Assembly (NCBI GenBank): GCA_902781045.1
Contig: CACZHT010000008.1
Location: 62,001-126,000 of the forward strand
Length of the DNA stretch: 64,000 bases
DNA from: an uncultured Bacteroidales bacterium
GTDB taxonomy: Bacteria > Bacteroidota > Bacteroidia > Bacteroidales > Muribaculaceae
Direction of reading: 5' to 3'
Shown here: positions 33,401 to 40,535 of the stretch, piece by piece
Position numbering within the stretch: the first letter of the stretch is position 1
How the letters are laid out: the number at the start of each line of letters is the position of its first letter
Made by a program: the position numbers and the translations under genes
Notes under the pieces: model-generated
What the model was told of the DNA's origin: nothing
The model's input: only the letters and a program-made list of their open reading frames with translations
Databases searched by the model: none

Positions 33401-33740
33401 CAGCCGTCGCTGGAACAAGCCCAGCATCATGGTGCAGTGCGAGGCTTGCTACAGCAACGCTCACGGCACTCCATGGGTCTACCAGCACACCGGCATCGGC
33501 AAGCTCGTGGGTATGCCCGTGCCAGGCACCATGAGCAGTGTGTCGTGGGAGACACTGCAAGACCCGTCGCTCATCTACGGTATGCCCATCATCGGCTATC
33601 GCCTGCCCGACGGCTCTTATCTCGAGAACACCCAGCTCGAACCCGACATCAAGGTGGCACAAGACCCGGCCACTGTGGTCAAGGGTGACGACCGCCAGCT
33701 CAAGGCCGCCGTCGACGAGCTGCTGCGTGAACTCAAGTAG
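30489..33740 (+). CDS. Tricorn-like S41 protease with beta-propellers and PDZ domain
   Basis: 1083 residues. Signal peptide (MRKLLTLAAVAAVAAQAAA), so the protein acts in the periplasm or envelope rather than in the cytoplasm like archaeal tricorn. PD40/WD-type propeller repeats fill residues 25-550 (NPVWSADGRYLAFASDR, FSPDGKYVYFSAA). A Lys/Asp/Glu-rich insert lies at about 558-602 (KKEADKKKAEADKKNKDKKK). Then come the tricorn C1 core (WDMMCDAYRKFLPHINNNYD), a PDZ domain near 800-850 and the S41 core. Its probable catalytic Ser989 lies in CYSNAHGTPW, followed by GMPVPGTMSSVSWETLQDPS. It likely degrades peptides to small products. The charged linker inside the propeller boundary is unusual. Confidence 0.95.
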   Translation: MRKLLTLAAVAAVAAQAAAVTPLWMRYAAISPNGQEIAFCYKGDIYKVAANGGHAVQLTTQSSYEMNPVWSADGRYLAFASDRKGNFDVYVMPSAGGAPTRLTTNSASELPWAFSPDGKYVYFSAAIQDPASSVLFPSSRLTEVYKVPVAGGRTTQVLGTPAEELKWDSKGRFMVYQDQKGMEDAWRKHHTSSVTREIWKYDATTGKHTNLTNHAGEDRSPVLSADGRTVYILSERNGGSMNVYQFPIDQPTAIKAVTSFKTHPVRFLSIANNGTLCYTYDGELYTQAQGGKPVKVKIDLYHDDSEDVLRTTMTRGATSAVASPDGKQVAFIARGEVFVTSVEYGTTKRITNTPEAEDGLSWGSDNRTLYYATERNGNWQLVEASIERKEDPNFPNATTIKEEILLPSTTVERAAPDVSPDGKKLAFIEDRNRLMVMDLKSKRVHQVTDGSTWYETNGGFDYQWSPDSKWFTLTYIANQRDPYTDVGIVSADGGKITNITGSGYFSEAPKWVMEGNAILFTSNRYGMRAHGSWGSQDDVLLAFVNQDAYDKYRMSKEDYELVKEAEKEAKKEADKKKAEADKKNKDKKKDDKADEKKDEVKDIVVELEGIEDRVVRLTPNSSSIASAMVTNDGDNLYYLSKFEGGYDLWKLDMRKHSTKLVNKMNSGWANIQLGKDGKEMFVLGSAMNKLTVAGDKLTPINYKAEVKMDLAAEREYMFNHVQHQVNKRFFRTDLNGCKWDMMCDAYRKFLPHINNNYDYANLLSELLGELNVSHSGGRYYPSGGSEPTANMGLLFDWTYTGKGLKIDEVVEKGPFARSTSKVRPGMIVEKINGTEINEENDYTQLLNGLAGKKTLVTIRDKGGKTFDEVILPITNGAMNQLLYKRWVKRNAHLVDSLSGGRLGYVHIQSMDDASYREVYSQVMGKYYKKDGIVIDVRYNGGGRLHEDIEVLFSGKKYFTQVIRGREACDMPSRRWNKPSIMVQCEACYSNAHGTPWVYQHTGIGKLVGMPVPGTMSSVSWETLQDPSLIYGMPIIGYRLPDGSYLENTQLEPDIKVAQDPATVVKGDDRQLKAAVDELLRELK

Positions 33741-33830
33741 TTATCAGTTGTTAGTTTTTAGTTTTTAGTTGTTGGTTGCCGTTACTCGTAGCAACAACTG
33801 AAAACTAAAAACTAACAACTAAAATCTAAA
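33741..33830. repeat. Two opposing heptamer arrays forming a hairpin
   Basis: From the base after the protease stop: TTATCAG, TTGTTAG, TTTTTAG, TTTTTAG, TTGTTGG; then from 33792 the complementary words CAACAAC, TGAAAAC, TAAAAAC, TAACAAC, TAAAATC. The two halves pair over about 35 bp. Confidence 0.85.
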
Positions 33831-33835
33831 GTACG

Positions 33836-34108
33836 ATGGAACCTAGTCTGATTTTTGGATGGGTGGCGAGCATCTGCATGGTCATGGGATACATTCCACA
33901 GACCATACAGACCGTGCGCACCCGCAAGACCGACGACATTGCCATGGGCACGTTCCTGCTCATGGGGTTGGGGGGCTTGTGCTTTGCCATTCAGGGGTGG
34001 CTCATCAGTAACTGGCCGTTATTCACCTGCAACGTGCTCACCACCACGATGAGTGCCATCATTTTCGGCATCAAGATGTACAACGACCACTTCAAGAAGG
34101 GCGAGTGA
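33836..34108 (+). CDS. SemiSWEET-type PQ-loop sugar transporter
   Basis: 90 residues with three membrane helices, the size of bacterial SemiSWEETs, which dimerise to move small sugars. The PQ-loop motif GYIPQTIQTVRTRKTDDI follows TM1 (residues 18-35). TM2 is GTFLLMGLGGLCFAIQGWLI and TM3 ends in TTTMSAIIFGIKMYN. Its TGA overlaps the GTG start of the next gene by 4 bp (GTGA). Confidence 0.92.
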   Translation: MEPSLIFGWVASICMVMGYIPQTIQTVRTRKTDDIAMGTFLLMGLGGLCFAIQGWLISNWPLFTCNVLTTTMSAIIFGIKMYNDHFKKGE

Positions 34109-34830
34109 TACCTCGTGTCATACACTATTGCTGGTTCGGACGCAAGCCGCTGCCCAAGCTGGCCCAGTGGTGCATTGCTTCGTGGCGAAAGCGCATGCCT
34201 GGCTGTGAGATTGTGCGATGGGACGAGGATAACTTCGATGTTCATAGCGTCCCATACACTGCCGAGGCCTATCGCCTGGGGCTGTATGCATACGTCAGCG
34301 ACTACGCCCGGCTGTGGATCCTGCACCATCATGGCGGCATCTATCTCGACACTGATGTCGAGTTGCTGCGCCCGCTCGACGACATGCTGGAGCAAGGCCC
34401 CTTCATGGGGCAGGAGCAACCCGAACGCCCCGACGGTGACACACTGCACTGCGCCTTGGGGCTGGGGGTGGCGTGTGAGCCGGGGCATCCGTTCATCGCA
34501 CGCCTGCTCGACCACTATAGTCACACACACTTTGTCTCATGGACCGGGCGTCTGGGCGATACCATTGTCGACATCACCCGCCGCATGCTGGCCTCCGAGC
34601 CGGTCGAGCGGCTGGATGACGGCATTGTGCGCGTTGCGGGATTCACGGTCTATCCCTGGCCCTGGCTATGTCCCATGAACTACTTCACCGGACAGATGGA
34701 CATCCGTCCCGAGGCCCACGCCTTCCACCACTATGCTGCCTCGTGGGTCATCTCTCGCACCCAGCAGCCTCTCCATCGCCGCCTCAGCCGCCGACTCAAG
34801 GCCCTCATCGTCCGTTTCTTCCTGGTATGA
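34105..34830 (+). CDS. GT32-family glycosyltransferase (capsular polysaccharide type)
   Basis: 241 residues from GTG 34105, coupled to the SemiSWEET gene by a 4-bp overlap. The N-terminus IPRVIHYCWFGRKPLPKLAQ and the DxD region YARLWILHHHGGIYLDTDVE are the signature of the Gly_transf_sug/GT32 group, which use nucleotide-sugars for surface glycans. The final VIVRFFLV-like hydrophobic end (LKALIVRFFLV) runs straight into palindrome copy 3, whose TGA is the stop codon. Confidence 0.94.
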   Translation: MIPRVIHYCWFGRKPLPKLAQWCIASWRKRMPGCEIVRWDEDNFDVHSVPYTAEAYRLGLYAYVSDYARLWILHHHGGIYLDTDVELLRPLDDMLEQGPFMGQEQPERPDGDTLHCALGLGVACEPGHPFIARLLDHYSHTHFVSWTGRLGDTIVDITRRMLASEPVERLDDGIVRVAGFTVYPWPWLCPMNYFTGQMDIRPEAHAFHHYAASWVISRTQQPLHRRLSRRLKALIVRFFLV

Positions 34831-34905
34831 TACAATCGGGGACGGTTCTGTTTTGTATCATTCTGGCTAAAATGATACAAAACAGAACCGTCCCCGATTG
34901 TATCA
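34828..34905. repeat. REPIN-like palindrome, copy 3 (GT32 3' end)
   Basis: Same 33-bp arms; the spacer TTCTGGCTAAAA differs most from the others. The TGA at 34828-34830 is the GT32 stop codon. Confidence 0.95.
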
Positions 34906-34985
34906 TTTTAGGGGTGGTGGGGATGGCGCTGGGCAGGAAAGTGAAAAATGTGCTCCCTGGATTGGGCATTCTCAATTAAAATGAT

Positions 34986-34993
34986 TAACTTTG
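34986..34993 (+). promoter_or_regulatory. -7 box for the 35019 gene
   Basis: TAACTTTG, 25 bp before the ATG at 35019. Three heptamer-like ATT units (34961-34981) lie just upstream. Confidence 0.6.
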
Positions 34994-35018
34994 CAGCCTG
35001 AACTGACACACATTTTTT

Positions 35019-35996
35019 ATGAACAAGAGACAATGTATTGGGCTGGTGGTCATGGCGATGTGCCTCGGCCTGGCAGCACAGCAGCGCACCAGCGACATCA
35101 ATGAACAGCGTTTTATTGAGCGCGAGGCCTATAACACGGCGCGTAGCCTGAACACCGTTGACGCCTGGGAAATTTTCTTGAACAACTACCCCGAGTCGTT
35201 CTATGTCGAGCAGGCGCGCAAGATGCGCGATGCCGCCATCGTGCGTCGTTACTGCAGCGACAAGGCCACACTGGCCGAACTTACCGAGTATATTGATGAG
35301 AATGGTGCGCAGGAGCCTCGCATCCGCACATTCTATGCCAACCTGGTGAACAACCCCACGCACAGCTACCGCTTTGAGCACATGGATGTGGGCTTCAACG
35401 GCTGCACAGGGCGTGTGGACGAGCACATCACCTTTGCCGACGGGACCAAGGCCAGGGACTGCTATTTCATCTTCAATGACAAGGGGCTGCTGATCAAGTC
35501 GTCAATCATGGGCACAAGGCCAAAGCCGGTGGTGACCACCTATTCCTACAATTATGACAATCTGCACGGCTATGTGCTCAAGCAGATGAACCGTGCGGGG
35601 ACAAAGAGCGACTTTGAGGCTTTCTATGACAACAACGACAAGCTCGAGATTCTCTCAAGTCACAGCGGTCAGAAGTGGGTCTTCGCTTACAACGAGAACG
35701 GCAATATCGCCAAGGTTGTGGCCACCGATGGAGGCAAGCGCCGCACGCTGGTCTACAACGACGGCTACATCATCCGTGAGGAGGGTGGGGGACGTGTGCT
35801 GCGCTATCTCTATGACTACGACAGTGCCACGTTCAAGAAGTATCTTATCGGCATCAACGAGGTGACCGAGGGCGAGACACCGGGCAGCGAACGTAAGTTT
35901 GTCTATGACATCGACATGAAGGGCCGCATCACACGCTGCACCATCACCCAGAACGGCAAGGAGGTCATGACCATCACCCGCAAGTTCTCTAACTAG
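35019..35996 (+). CDS. Secreted protein of unknown function with YD-like repeats
   Basis: 325 residues. Signal peptide (MNKRQCIGLVVMAMCLGLAA) followed by an alpha-helical TPR-like stretch (RSLNTVDAWEIFLNNYPESF). From residue 125 onwards the sequence is beta-rich with RHS/YD-like repeats such as YSYNYDNLHGYVLKQMN, FEAFYDNNDKLEILSS and WVFAYNENGNIAKVV. No enzyme motif is visible. Single gene with its own promoter and a 3' hairpin. Probably periplasmic or outer-membrane associated. Confidence 0.8.
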   Translation: MNKRQCIGLVVMAMCLGLAAQQRTSDINEQRFIEREAYNTARSLNTVDAWEIFLNNYPESFYVEQARKMRDAAIVRRYCSDKATLAELTEYIDENGAQEPRIRTFYANLVNNPTHSYRFEHMDVGFNGCTGRVDEHITFADGTKARDCYFIFNDKGLLIKSSIMGTRPKPVVTTYSYNYDNLHGYVLKQMNRAGTKSDFEAFYDNNDKLEILSSHSGQKWVFAYNENGNIAKVVATDGGKRRTLVYNDGYIIREEGGGRVLRYLYDYDSATFKKYLIGINEVTEGETPGSERKFVYDIDMKGRITRCTITQNGKEVMTITRKFSN

Positions 35997-36012
35997 CATT
36001 CAGACACAAAAC

Positions 36013-36045
36013 AACAGGCTCCAGAGTTTCGCTCTGGGGCCTGTT
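36013..36045 (+). terminator. Hairpin after the 35019 gene
   Basis: AACAGGCTCCAGAG (36013-36026) pairs with CTCTGGGGCCTGTT (36032-36045), one G-T pair, 5-nt loop; no strong T-run. Confidence 0.65.
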
Positions 36046-36152
36046 GCTATATAATAATATGTCTGCCATTGTTTTGTCGGCCAACTTGGCTGGCATTATT
36101 ATTGCATGGCATTGTTTGATATTGAAGTTTTTGTGACAAATCGATAGGATTG

Positions 36153-36635
36153 ATGAACAAACTGGAGAAACGCGAGCAGCAGCGCCGCCGCCGGTTGCAG
36201 GACAGCAAGGTGTATCGGGCTATGGAAAGCTTGGAGCGATACATGGACCGCTACTACCTGGATGCCATCATTGGTTTCATCCCTGGCTGGGGCGATGCCT
36301 TCTCGCTGTTGTGTGCCGCCCCGTTCATTTACTTCTCGGCGCGTGTCATCAAGAGTGTGCCGCTGACCCTTGCCGTGATCAACAATGCCTTACGCGACAT
36401 CCTGCTGGGCTTGATCCCTTTCTTTGTGGGCGACATCATCGATGTGTTCCATCGGTCCAACGTGCGCAACATGGCCATGGTGCGGGGCTTTGTCGAGGGC
36501 GATGAGGCCGTCATCCGGCAGGTCAACCAGCGTGCCTGGCAGGCCGCAGCCGTCCTCGGGCTGCTTCTGGCCTTGATTGCCTTGATGATATGGTTGCTTG
36601 TTAGCTTCGGCCAATATCTGATATCACTGTTCTAG
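36153..36635 (+). CDS. DUF4112 membrane protein
   Basis: 160 residues. A basic N-terminus (KLEKREQQRRRRLQ) precedes the DUF4112 signature YLDAIIGFIPGWGDAFSLL and, later, LGLIPFFVGDIIDVFHRSN. One helix lies at the C-terminus (AAAVLGLLLALIALMIWLLV). An ATG at 36153 is preferred to the in-frame TTG just before it. The family is common in bacteria and lacks a known function. Gene ends with a TAG inside TCTAGA and a hairpin at 36659. Confidence 0.9.
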   Translation: MNKLEKREQQRRRRLQDSKVYRAMESLERYMDRYYLDAIIGFIPGWGDAFSLLCAAPFIYFSARVIKSVPLTLAVINNALRDILLGLIPFFVGDIIDVFHRSNVRNMAMVRGFVEGDEAVIRQVNQRAWQAAAVLGLLLALIALMIWLLVSFGQYLISLF

Positions 36636-36658
36636 ACCGCCTCACAAGAGATAAAACT

Positions 36659-36685
36659 AGCCCCCGGAGAGTCGCTCTGGGGGCT
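36659..36685. terminator. Hairpin between convergent genes
   Basis: AGCCCCC + AGAG pairs with CTCT + GGGGGCT with a 2-base bulge; followed on the plus strand by GTTTTTG a few bases later. Confidence 0.6.
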
Positions 36686-36723
36686 GGTGTGTAGTTTTTG
36701 AGGGACATTGTCCCCACGATGAT

Positions 36724-38541
36724 TTACTTGACAATGAACTTCTTGCCGTTCTGGATGTAGATACCAGCGGGCAGGTTGCCAGTCATCTTCTGCCCCATGA
36801 TGTTGTAGATGGGAGCATCAGTGTTGGCGTCAGCCTGAATCGTCTCGATGGCTACGTTGGGTAGCTCATAGTAGACAATGTTCGACTTATTGACCACAGG
36901 CGCCTTCTTGGGTGCACCCTCGCCCTCGGGCACATCAACCGTATAGATGGCCTGAACTCCGATGCGGCGAGTGAAGAATGGATCAAAGCCCTCGGCATTG
37001 GTGCGATAGAAATTGCATCCATTACCTCTAAGATAGATACCATGACTCCAGACAGAATAAGGTACCTCGGTATAATCCTCGGCCAAGCGATCCCAAGTGT
37101 ATTTTGCGGCTTCGAAAGTGTAGAGTTGGTCATCATCGGTGAAGATGCTGTAACTCATGTTCTCGGGGTCGAGAGCCTCACCATCAATGTCGGTCAGTTG
37201 CAGTGTGAAATCGAGTCTTGAACTACCTCGCTCCGCCCCACTATCAAACCAGTTGAGATCGGTCGGGTCGGCGGGTGTTGCAGGACCTTCTTTGATTAGA
37301 GAAGCTTCTGAACCATACTCAAGAGCGTCAAACGCACGAGTGTCGCTTCTCATGCCGAAGAGCCCCTCTCCGACCACGTTGTCAGGCCATTCGGCGTGTA
37401 CGTCGCCCTTGGTGTCAAGCAGGAGAAGTTTATTGCCATCAATCTTGAACTCAACTGCCTCAACATCAGAATGCAGGATGAATTCAAGTGTATAGTAGGT
37501 CTCACCACTCTCGTCGATGTTCTGATGCATGACCGATTCGCCCCACATCATTTGGATTCCATAGTCAGGTATTTCATTATAAGATAAATACTGTCCGACA
37601 GGAACTGTTATGATTCCTGTAGCATCGTCGTAAGTGCCCTCGACCCATGTGTTGTTATTGTCGTACCAGTACATCGGGTTCTGGATCCATGCTTTGCCGT
37701 CCTCACCCAGAACGACACGCACCTTGGTAGGTTCCTGCTCTGTGAGACCGATATCAAATGACATATTATAGAGGCAACCTCCGTCACTGCGGATGAAAGT
37801 GAGTAGTTCGCCCTCGGGCTGTTCAGTGATCAGCGTGGGGACATCAGAGGCCTCGTGTGGGTCAGAGAATACTGAGTTCCAGTTCATAAATCCAGTGAAA
37901 CTGTTGTCATCGCTCCAGTAGGCTGTCAATCCTGTGCCCAGATAAGCCTCAATCACAGATGGATCTTGCGTTGTGGGGGCGACAGTATTGTTAAGGGTTA
38001 GGCTACCGTCCTCACCAACCGTAAAGGTGACTTCGGTCACACTCTCATCACGGGTGAAACCAATCTGGCCGTTGTTGTCGTAGGTCGTTCCCCAGCACAG
38101 GACGATGTCGGCATTATAGTCTGGGCTATAATAGATAGCCTGTCCCATGGGAATGGTCAGTACACCGTCGGCAATAGTTCCTTGTACCCAAGTGTGGCCA
38201 AAATAATAATTCAATCTGTAGAGTAAATTACGAACATAAACTGTTGTCCCATCCGGGTCATAAACGATGCGAACTGCACCGTCCTGATTGCCGACTGCCA
38301 CATATCCCCCACTTGAACCGAACGTGGCTCGGCCAGTGCGAACGTAGTCGTAGGCAGCACCTTCGGGCTGCTCTGTGATTATCTGACTCATCGCTTTCTT
38401 GGCAGCCACAGCATCCTTTTGTGTCAAGTCTTTATTGACCTGAAAACGCTGCACAGGTTGGCGTACACTAGCGAACTGCACATTGGGTGAAGCCGTAACT
38501 GCTGCGACAAGCAACACCAGGAGTAATGTTAATTTTTTCAT
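36724..38541 (-). CDS. Large secreted protein with C-terminal sorting-type tail
   Basis: 605 residues from ATG 38541. Signal peptide KKLTLLLVLLVAAVTASP. The mature region contains two or three related modules that begin with ITEQPEGAAYDYVRTG / LITEQPEGELLTFIRSD and continue with WVQGTIADGVLTIPMGQ / WVEGTYDDATGIITVPVGQ, so it is a tandem-domain protein. The C-terminus (YNIMGQKMTGNLPAGIYIQN then GKKFIVK) is a typical Bacteroidota C-terminal secretion signal, suggesting type IX export and surface attachment. No catalytic motif seen. Promoter box at 38621. Confidence 0.88.
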   Translation of the reverse strand: MKKLTLLLVLLVAAVTASPNVQFASVRQPVQRFQVNKDLTQKDAVAAKKAMSQIITEQPEGAAYDYVRTGRATFGSSGGYVAVGNQDGAVRIVYDPDGTTVYVRNLLYRLNYYFGHTWVQGTIADGVLTIPMGQAIYYSPDYNADIVLCWGTTYDNNGQIGFTRDESVTEVTFTVGEDGSLTLNNTVAPTTQDPSVIEAYLGTGLTAYWSDDNSFTGFMNWNSVFSDPHEASDVPTLITEQPEGELLTFIRSDGGCLYNMSFDIGLTEQEPTKVRVVLGEDGKAWIQNPMYWYDNNNTWVEGTYDDATGIITVPVGQYLSYNEIPDYGIQMMWGESVMHQNIDESGETYYTLEFILHSDVEAVEFKIDGNKLLLLDTKGDVHAEWPDNVVGEGLFGMRSDTRAFDALEYGSEASLIKEGPATPADPTDLNWFDSGAERGSSRLDFTLQLTDIDGEALDPENMSYSIFTDDDQLYTFEAAKYTWDRLAEDYTEVPYSVWSHGIYLRGNGCNFYRTNAEGFDPFFTRRIGVQAIYTVDVPEGEGAPKKAPVVNKSNIVYYELPNVAIETIQADANTDAPIYNIMGQKMTGNLPAGIYIQNGKKFIVK

Positions 38542-38620
38542 AAGCAAAAGTTTTAATTTTGTGAATAAAAAGGTTTATAGATACCGAATATAAGTATGCA
38601 CAGCACATACAATCTGAGTG

Positions 38621-38628
38621 CAAAATTA
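38621..38628 (-). promoter_or_regulatory. -7 box for the 36724-38541 gene
   Basis: Minus strand TAATTTTG, about 80 bp before the ATG. Nothing else is visible in the 263-bp gap up to 38804. Confidence 0.55.
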
Positions 38629-38804
38629 CTGCTAAGTCATGAATCATGTCAAGATTTTGCGGCGAAGAACGGTTCTAAATTACATATCAGAACCAAATTG
38701 GGCTAAAAACGGCCTAATTTAACCCGTTTAGCCCCACCTATCAGTTGGTTTTAGGTGAGGAACAAAAGACCAGATGGGCCTATGATTTTTGGTGAATTTG
38801 ATCT

Positions 38805-40514
38805 CTAGGATGGTGATTCCGTAAAGGTGGTCGGCTCCATACCTTTTCTTGCCAAGTGTTGATAGGCGGTGGGGGTCATGCCGGTGAATTTCTTGAAGGT
38901 GACCGAAAAGTTGGCTCGTGATTTGAACCCTACACTGCGACCTACAGCCTCAATCGTGTAGCCGCTGTACTTCTCAAGGTCGCTCAGGCGGCGACAGGCT
39001 TCCTTAATCTTGTATTCGTTAATAAAGGTGTTGAAGTTGCTATTCGTCTTCTCGTTGATGACCTGCGACACATAGTTGGGATTCTCACCCATCAACTGCG
39101 CCAACTGGTCGAGCGTGAACCCTTCCCTGTAAATCTCTTCGTGGCTCTCGATAGTGGCATAGATGCGTTGCATCAGTTCGTCCTTGGCTTGCTCGTCAAG
39201 CGGGTTGTTGCGATACTTCTTGGTGGGTGCTGACTGCGTGGGTTGTTCGTCGGTGGCAATCTCTTCATGCTCAGCAACTTTCCACTGCTCTTCTTGTGCC
39301 AGCAGTTGTTGTACGCGCTGGAACAGCAAGATGTTGCGTTCCTTGGTTCTCTGATAGTTGCGCCAGACGTAAAACAGCACTGCGATGATGAGCAATGAGA
39401 GCAATGCAATGCTGGCCAGCAGGATGTCGCGCACGCGCTTCTGGGTGACCAATTCATTCATCTCTTGATTCATCTCCTCGATGTCGAGCAGGAACTGTTG
39501 CCGCTCGGCATTGAGCAACGTGCTGCGATTGATAAAAGCATCTTTCTCCTTGAAGTATTTGAGTTCATTCTCCCGAGCCAGGTCATGGTTGCCATGAGCC
39601 TGATAGAATTCTTGCTTCATTCTCAAGGCCTCGATAATGCCGTCGTTGATCTGATACTCTCTGGCGATGTTCTCGGCTTTGTCCAGTTCGTTCACTGCCT
39701 CACCATCGTTGTGCAATGCAAGCCATGTTACATATCTGAACACGCAGGTCATATACAACCCGCTGCCCACCCGTTGTGGACTTTCATTTTGTCCCAGATG
39801 GTTTTTCAGTTGAGCAAAAATGTCGAGAGCATCTTGATACTGACTGTTACTATAGGCCTTAACGCCTCGATACAGCACATCGAGAAATGCTTTAAACTCG
39901 ATACCACCAGGTATGTCCAGCGTACTGAATTGTTGCAGTTCGGGACTGATGTCATCGACGTGGTGGTGCTTCATAGCATAATAAATCAGATTGAGCAGCG
40001 ACAAGCAGGTGATATGATGATTGTGACTATCTACGGCTTGGTGAAACAATTGCTGTGTTTGTTTCAGCGTCTCGGGTTGATAGGCATAATTCGAAACGAT
40101 GTCTTGCTTAATGGATTGTAAGTCGACCTTGGCTGAGGCGATGCTGGTCAGCTGCGGTTTGAAGTCGTTTTCTATTGCTATTTTCTCGGCTTTAGACAGA
40201 TAGACGAATGCGTTCTGATAGTCATAGTAGTCATACTCATATAGAGCCCCAATAGCGATAGTTGCCTTGCAGCAATTATTTTTGTCTTTGAGCGACATCT
40301 TTTCATTGTAACGGTTGGACAGAATCATGAAGCACATCAACGCACTGTCTACCTTGTTGGCTTGCCAATAAGCGTTGCCTTTACTGAGCAAATCATGGCT
40401 GGGCAGATTCTTCCAGCGATCGAAGTTTTGTATGCGTGCCGCCTCGGCAGCACTCGCCAGTTGGCTAAGCATAACCATAGCCAGCCACAAAGTGATATAT
40501 TTCAATCGCATCAT
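38805..40514 (-). CDS. Membrane TPR/AraC-type regulator, module copy A
   Basis: 569 residues. Signal peptide ending ASA, then AAEAARIQNFDRWKNLPSHD, a segment nearly identical to that in the 47772 gene. Degenerate TPR-like helices run through residues 40-330. A coiled-coil-like stretch (ERQQFLLDIEEMNQEMNELV) precedes one membrane helix at about 360-382 (ILLASIALLSLLIIAVLFYV), and a C-terminal AraC domain has EACRRLSDLEKYSGYTIEAV and VGFKSRANFSVTFKKFTGMT. Likely periplasmic sensing with cytoplasmic DNA binding. It lies 21 bp behind a DUF4143 ATPase gene on the same strand, an arrangement repeated at 47772-50713. Confidence 0.9.
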   Translation of the reverse strand: MMRLKYITLWLAMVMLSQLASAAEAARIQNFDRWKNLPSHDLLSKGNAYWQANKVDSALMCFMILSNRYNEKMSLKDKNNCCKATIAIGALYEYDYYDYQNAFVYLSKAEKIAIENDFKPQLTSIASAKVDLQSIKQDIVSNYAYQPETLKQTQQLFHQAVDSHNHHITCLSLLNLIYYAMKHHHVDDISPELQQFSTLDIPGGIEFKAFLDVLYRGVKAYSNSQYQDALDIFAQLKNHLGQNESPQRVGSGLYMTCVFRYVTWLALHNDGEAVNELDKAENIAREYQINDGIIEALRMKQEFYQAHGNHDLARENELKYFKEKDAFINRSTLLNAERQQFLLDIEEMNQEMNELVTQKRVRDILLASIALLSLLIIAVLFYVWRNYQRTKERNILLFQRVQQLLAQEEQWKVAEHEEIATDEQPTQSAPTKKYRNNPLDEQAKDELMQRIYATIESHEEIYREGFTLDQLAQLMGENPNYVSQVINEKTNSNFNTFINEYKIKEACRRLSDLEKYSGYTIEAVGRSVGFKSRANFSVTFKKFTGMTPTAYQHLARKGMEPTTFTESPS

Positions 40515-40535
40515 AGACTCTATTTATAGGGTTTA

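Noticed and set aside
31293..33662. 789-residue ORF opposite the tricorn-like gene
   Set aside because: It is a shadow frame of a GC-rich coding sequence; the plus-strand frame has a signal peptide and family motifs. Similar long shadows at 15153-17456 and 24439-27678 were rejected for the same reason.
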